Source: Syntrophobacterales bacterium (lineage in GTDB: Bacteria; Desulfobacterota; Syntrophia; Syntrophales; JAAYKM01). Taken from it: a stretch of 16,163 bases of DNA. Shown here piece by piece: positions 15,827-16,163 of the stretch; position 1 is the stretch's first letter, and each line of letters opens with the position of its first letter. The translations under genes and the position numbers were made by a program. Under the pieces are notes generated by a model. That model had not been told where the DNA came from and did no database searches. It was given only the letters and a program-made list of their open reading frames with translations. The stretch spans positions 1-16,163 of the forward strand of contig JAITWQ010000069.1 of the NCBI GenBank assembly GCA_031285215.1, in the 5' to 3' direction.

Positions 15827-16163
15827 CGATAATATCCAAAAAATGAAGGTCCGCATAGAGAACATCAATGCGCTGCCCACTATTCCTGCCAATCTTAAAC
15901 GTATTACGGTCATGCTGGAAAAACCAAGGTTGACCCTGGATGAACTTGCCCGGTTTGTTTCGCAGGATCCTGCCCTGACAACAAAAGTTTTGACGATGGT
16001 AAATTCCGCTTCCTATGGATTCCCGGGGCGGATTTCTTCTGTTTCTCATGCCATCATGCTCCTCGGATTGAATGTGATCCGCGGGCTTTTATTGAGTGTT
16101 TCCGTTGCGGAACTGATGCAAAAAAACATGAATGGCCTGTGGGAGCATTCTTGCGCCTGTGCC
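15819..16163 (+). CDS. HDOD domain protein, N-terminal part (truncated by window edge)
   Basis: The 115 visible residues contain the start of an HDOD domain, a helical, non-hydrolytic relative of HD phosphohydrolases used in bacterial signalling. Signature parts are LPTIPANLKRI (19-29), LDELARFVSQDPALTTKVL (40-58), VNSASYGFPGRISSVSHAI (61-79) and LLGLNVIRGLLL (81-92). The sequence ends at the window edge within WEHSCACA, where the domain normally continues. The ATG at 15819 overlaps the end of the upstream small gene. Whether other domains such as GGDEF follow cannot be seen. Confidence 0.9.
   Translation, partial: MNSDNIQKMKVRIENINALPTIPANLKRITVMLEKPRLTLDELARFVSQDPALTTKVLTMVNSASYGFPGRISSVSHAIMLLGLNVIRGLLLSVSVAELMQKNMNGLWEHSCACA

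Overview
The window looks like chromosomal DNA of an anaerobic Gram-negative bacterium. My best guess is the Desulfobacterota (old Deltaproteobacteria), near the Syntrophales. This is inferred from the gene mix: a PyrR-headed pyrBC-recO operon, an oxygen-sensitive NadA, a large AsmA/DUF748 envelope protein, radical SAM enzymes and an HDOD signalling gene. It is not proven by any marker gene. GC is moderate. There are no rRNA, tRNA, CRISPR or transposase genes.

Layout. Positions 1-2939 lie on the minus strand. A radical SAM protein (2067-2939) is followed, after a good sigma70-type promoter (1872-1899), by nadA (864-1796), which runs directly into the 5' part of mfd (cut by the window edge). 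A 331-bp divergent spacer (2940-3270) holds a strong pyr promoter, a roughly 175-nt leader with a stable hairpin, and an inverted repeat. Positions 3271-6881 on the plus strand are a compact operon: pyrR, pyrB, pyrC (ATGA overlap with pyrB) and recO. From 7093 to 10035 a DUF748/AsmA-like membrane-anchored protein is read in one frame but broken by an in-frame TAG at 8017-8019. A TGN-extended -10 promoter then precedes a GNAT acetyltransferase and a DUF2156 protein, overlapping by GTGA (10105-11429). The next spacer (11430-11788) is packed with hairpins, the last resembling a terminator. It leads to a deoxyhypusine/homospermidine synthase-like gene (11789-12808). An AT-richer orphan gene with a type I restriction R-subunit N-terminal nuclease fold follows (12925-14013), then a second, larger radical SAM protein paralogous to the first (14093-15331). 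A textbook promoter (15465-15493) drives a small conserved protein and an HDOD protein that runs off the end.

How the genes fit together. The pyr operon makes carbamoyl-aspartate and dihydroorotate, with PyrR as the likely regulator of the leader; recO rides at the end. nadA supplies quinolinate for NAD, and mfd shares its transcript. The rest are single genes or pairs.

The points most worth checking are the amber-split DUF748 gene, the paired CX4CX2C radical SAM paralogs, the hairpin cluster at 11425-11640, the bacterial deoxyhypusine-synthase-like enzyme, the orphan HsdR_N nuclease, and the missing ATG start of mfd.
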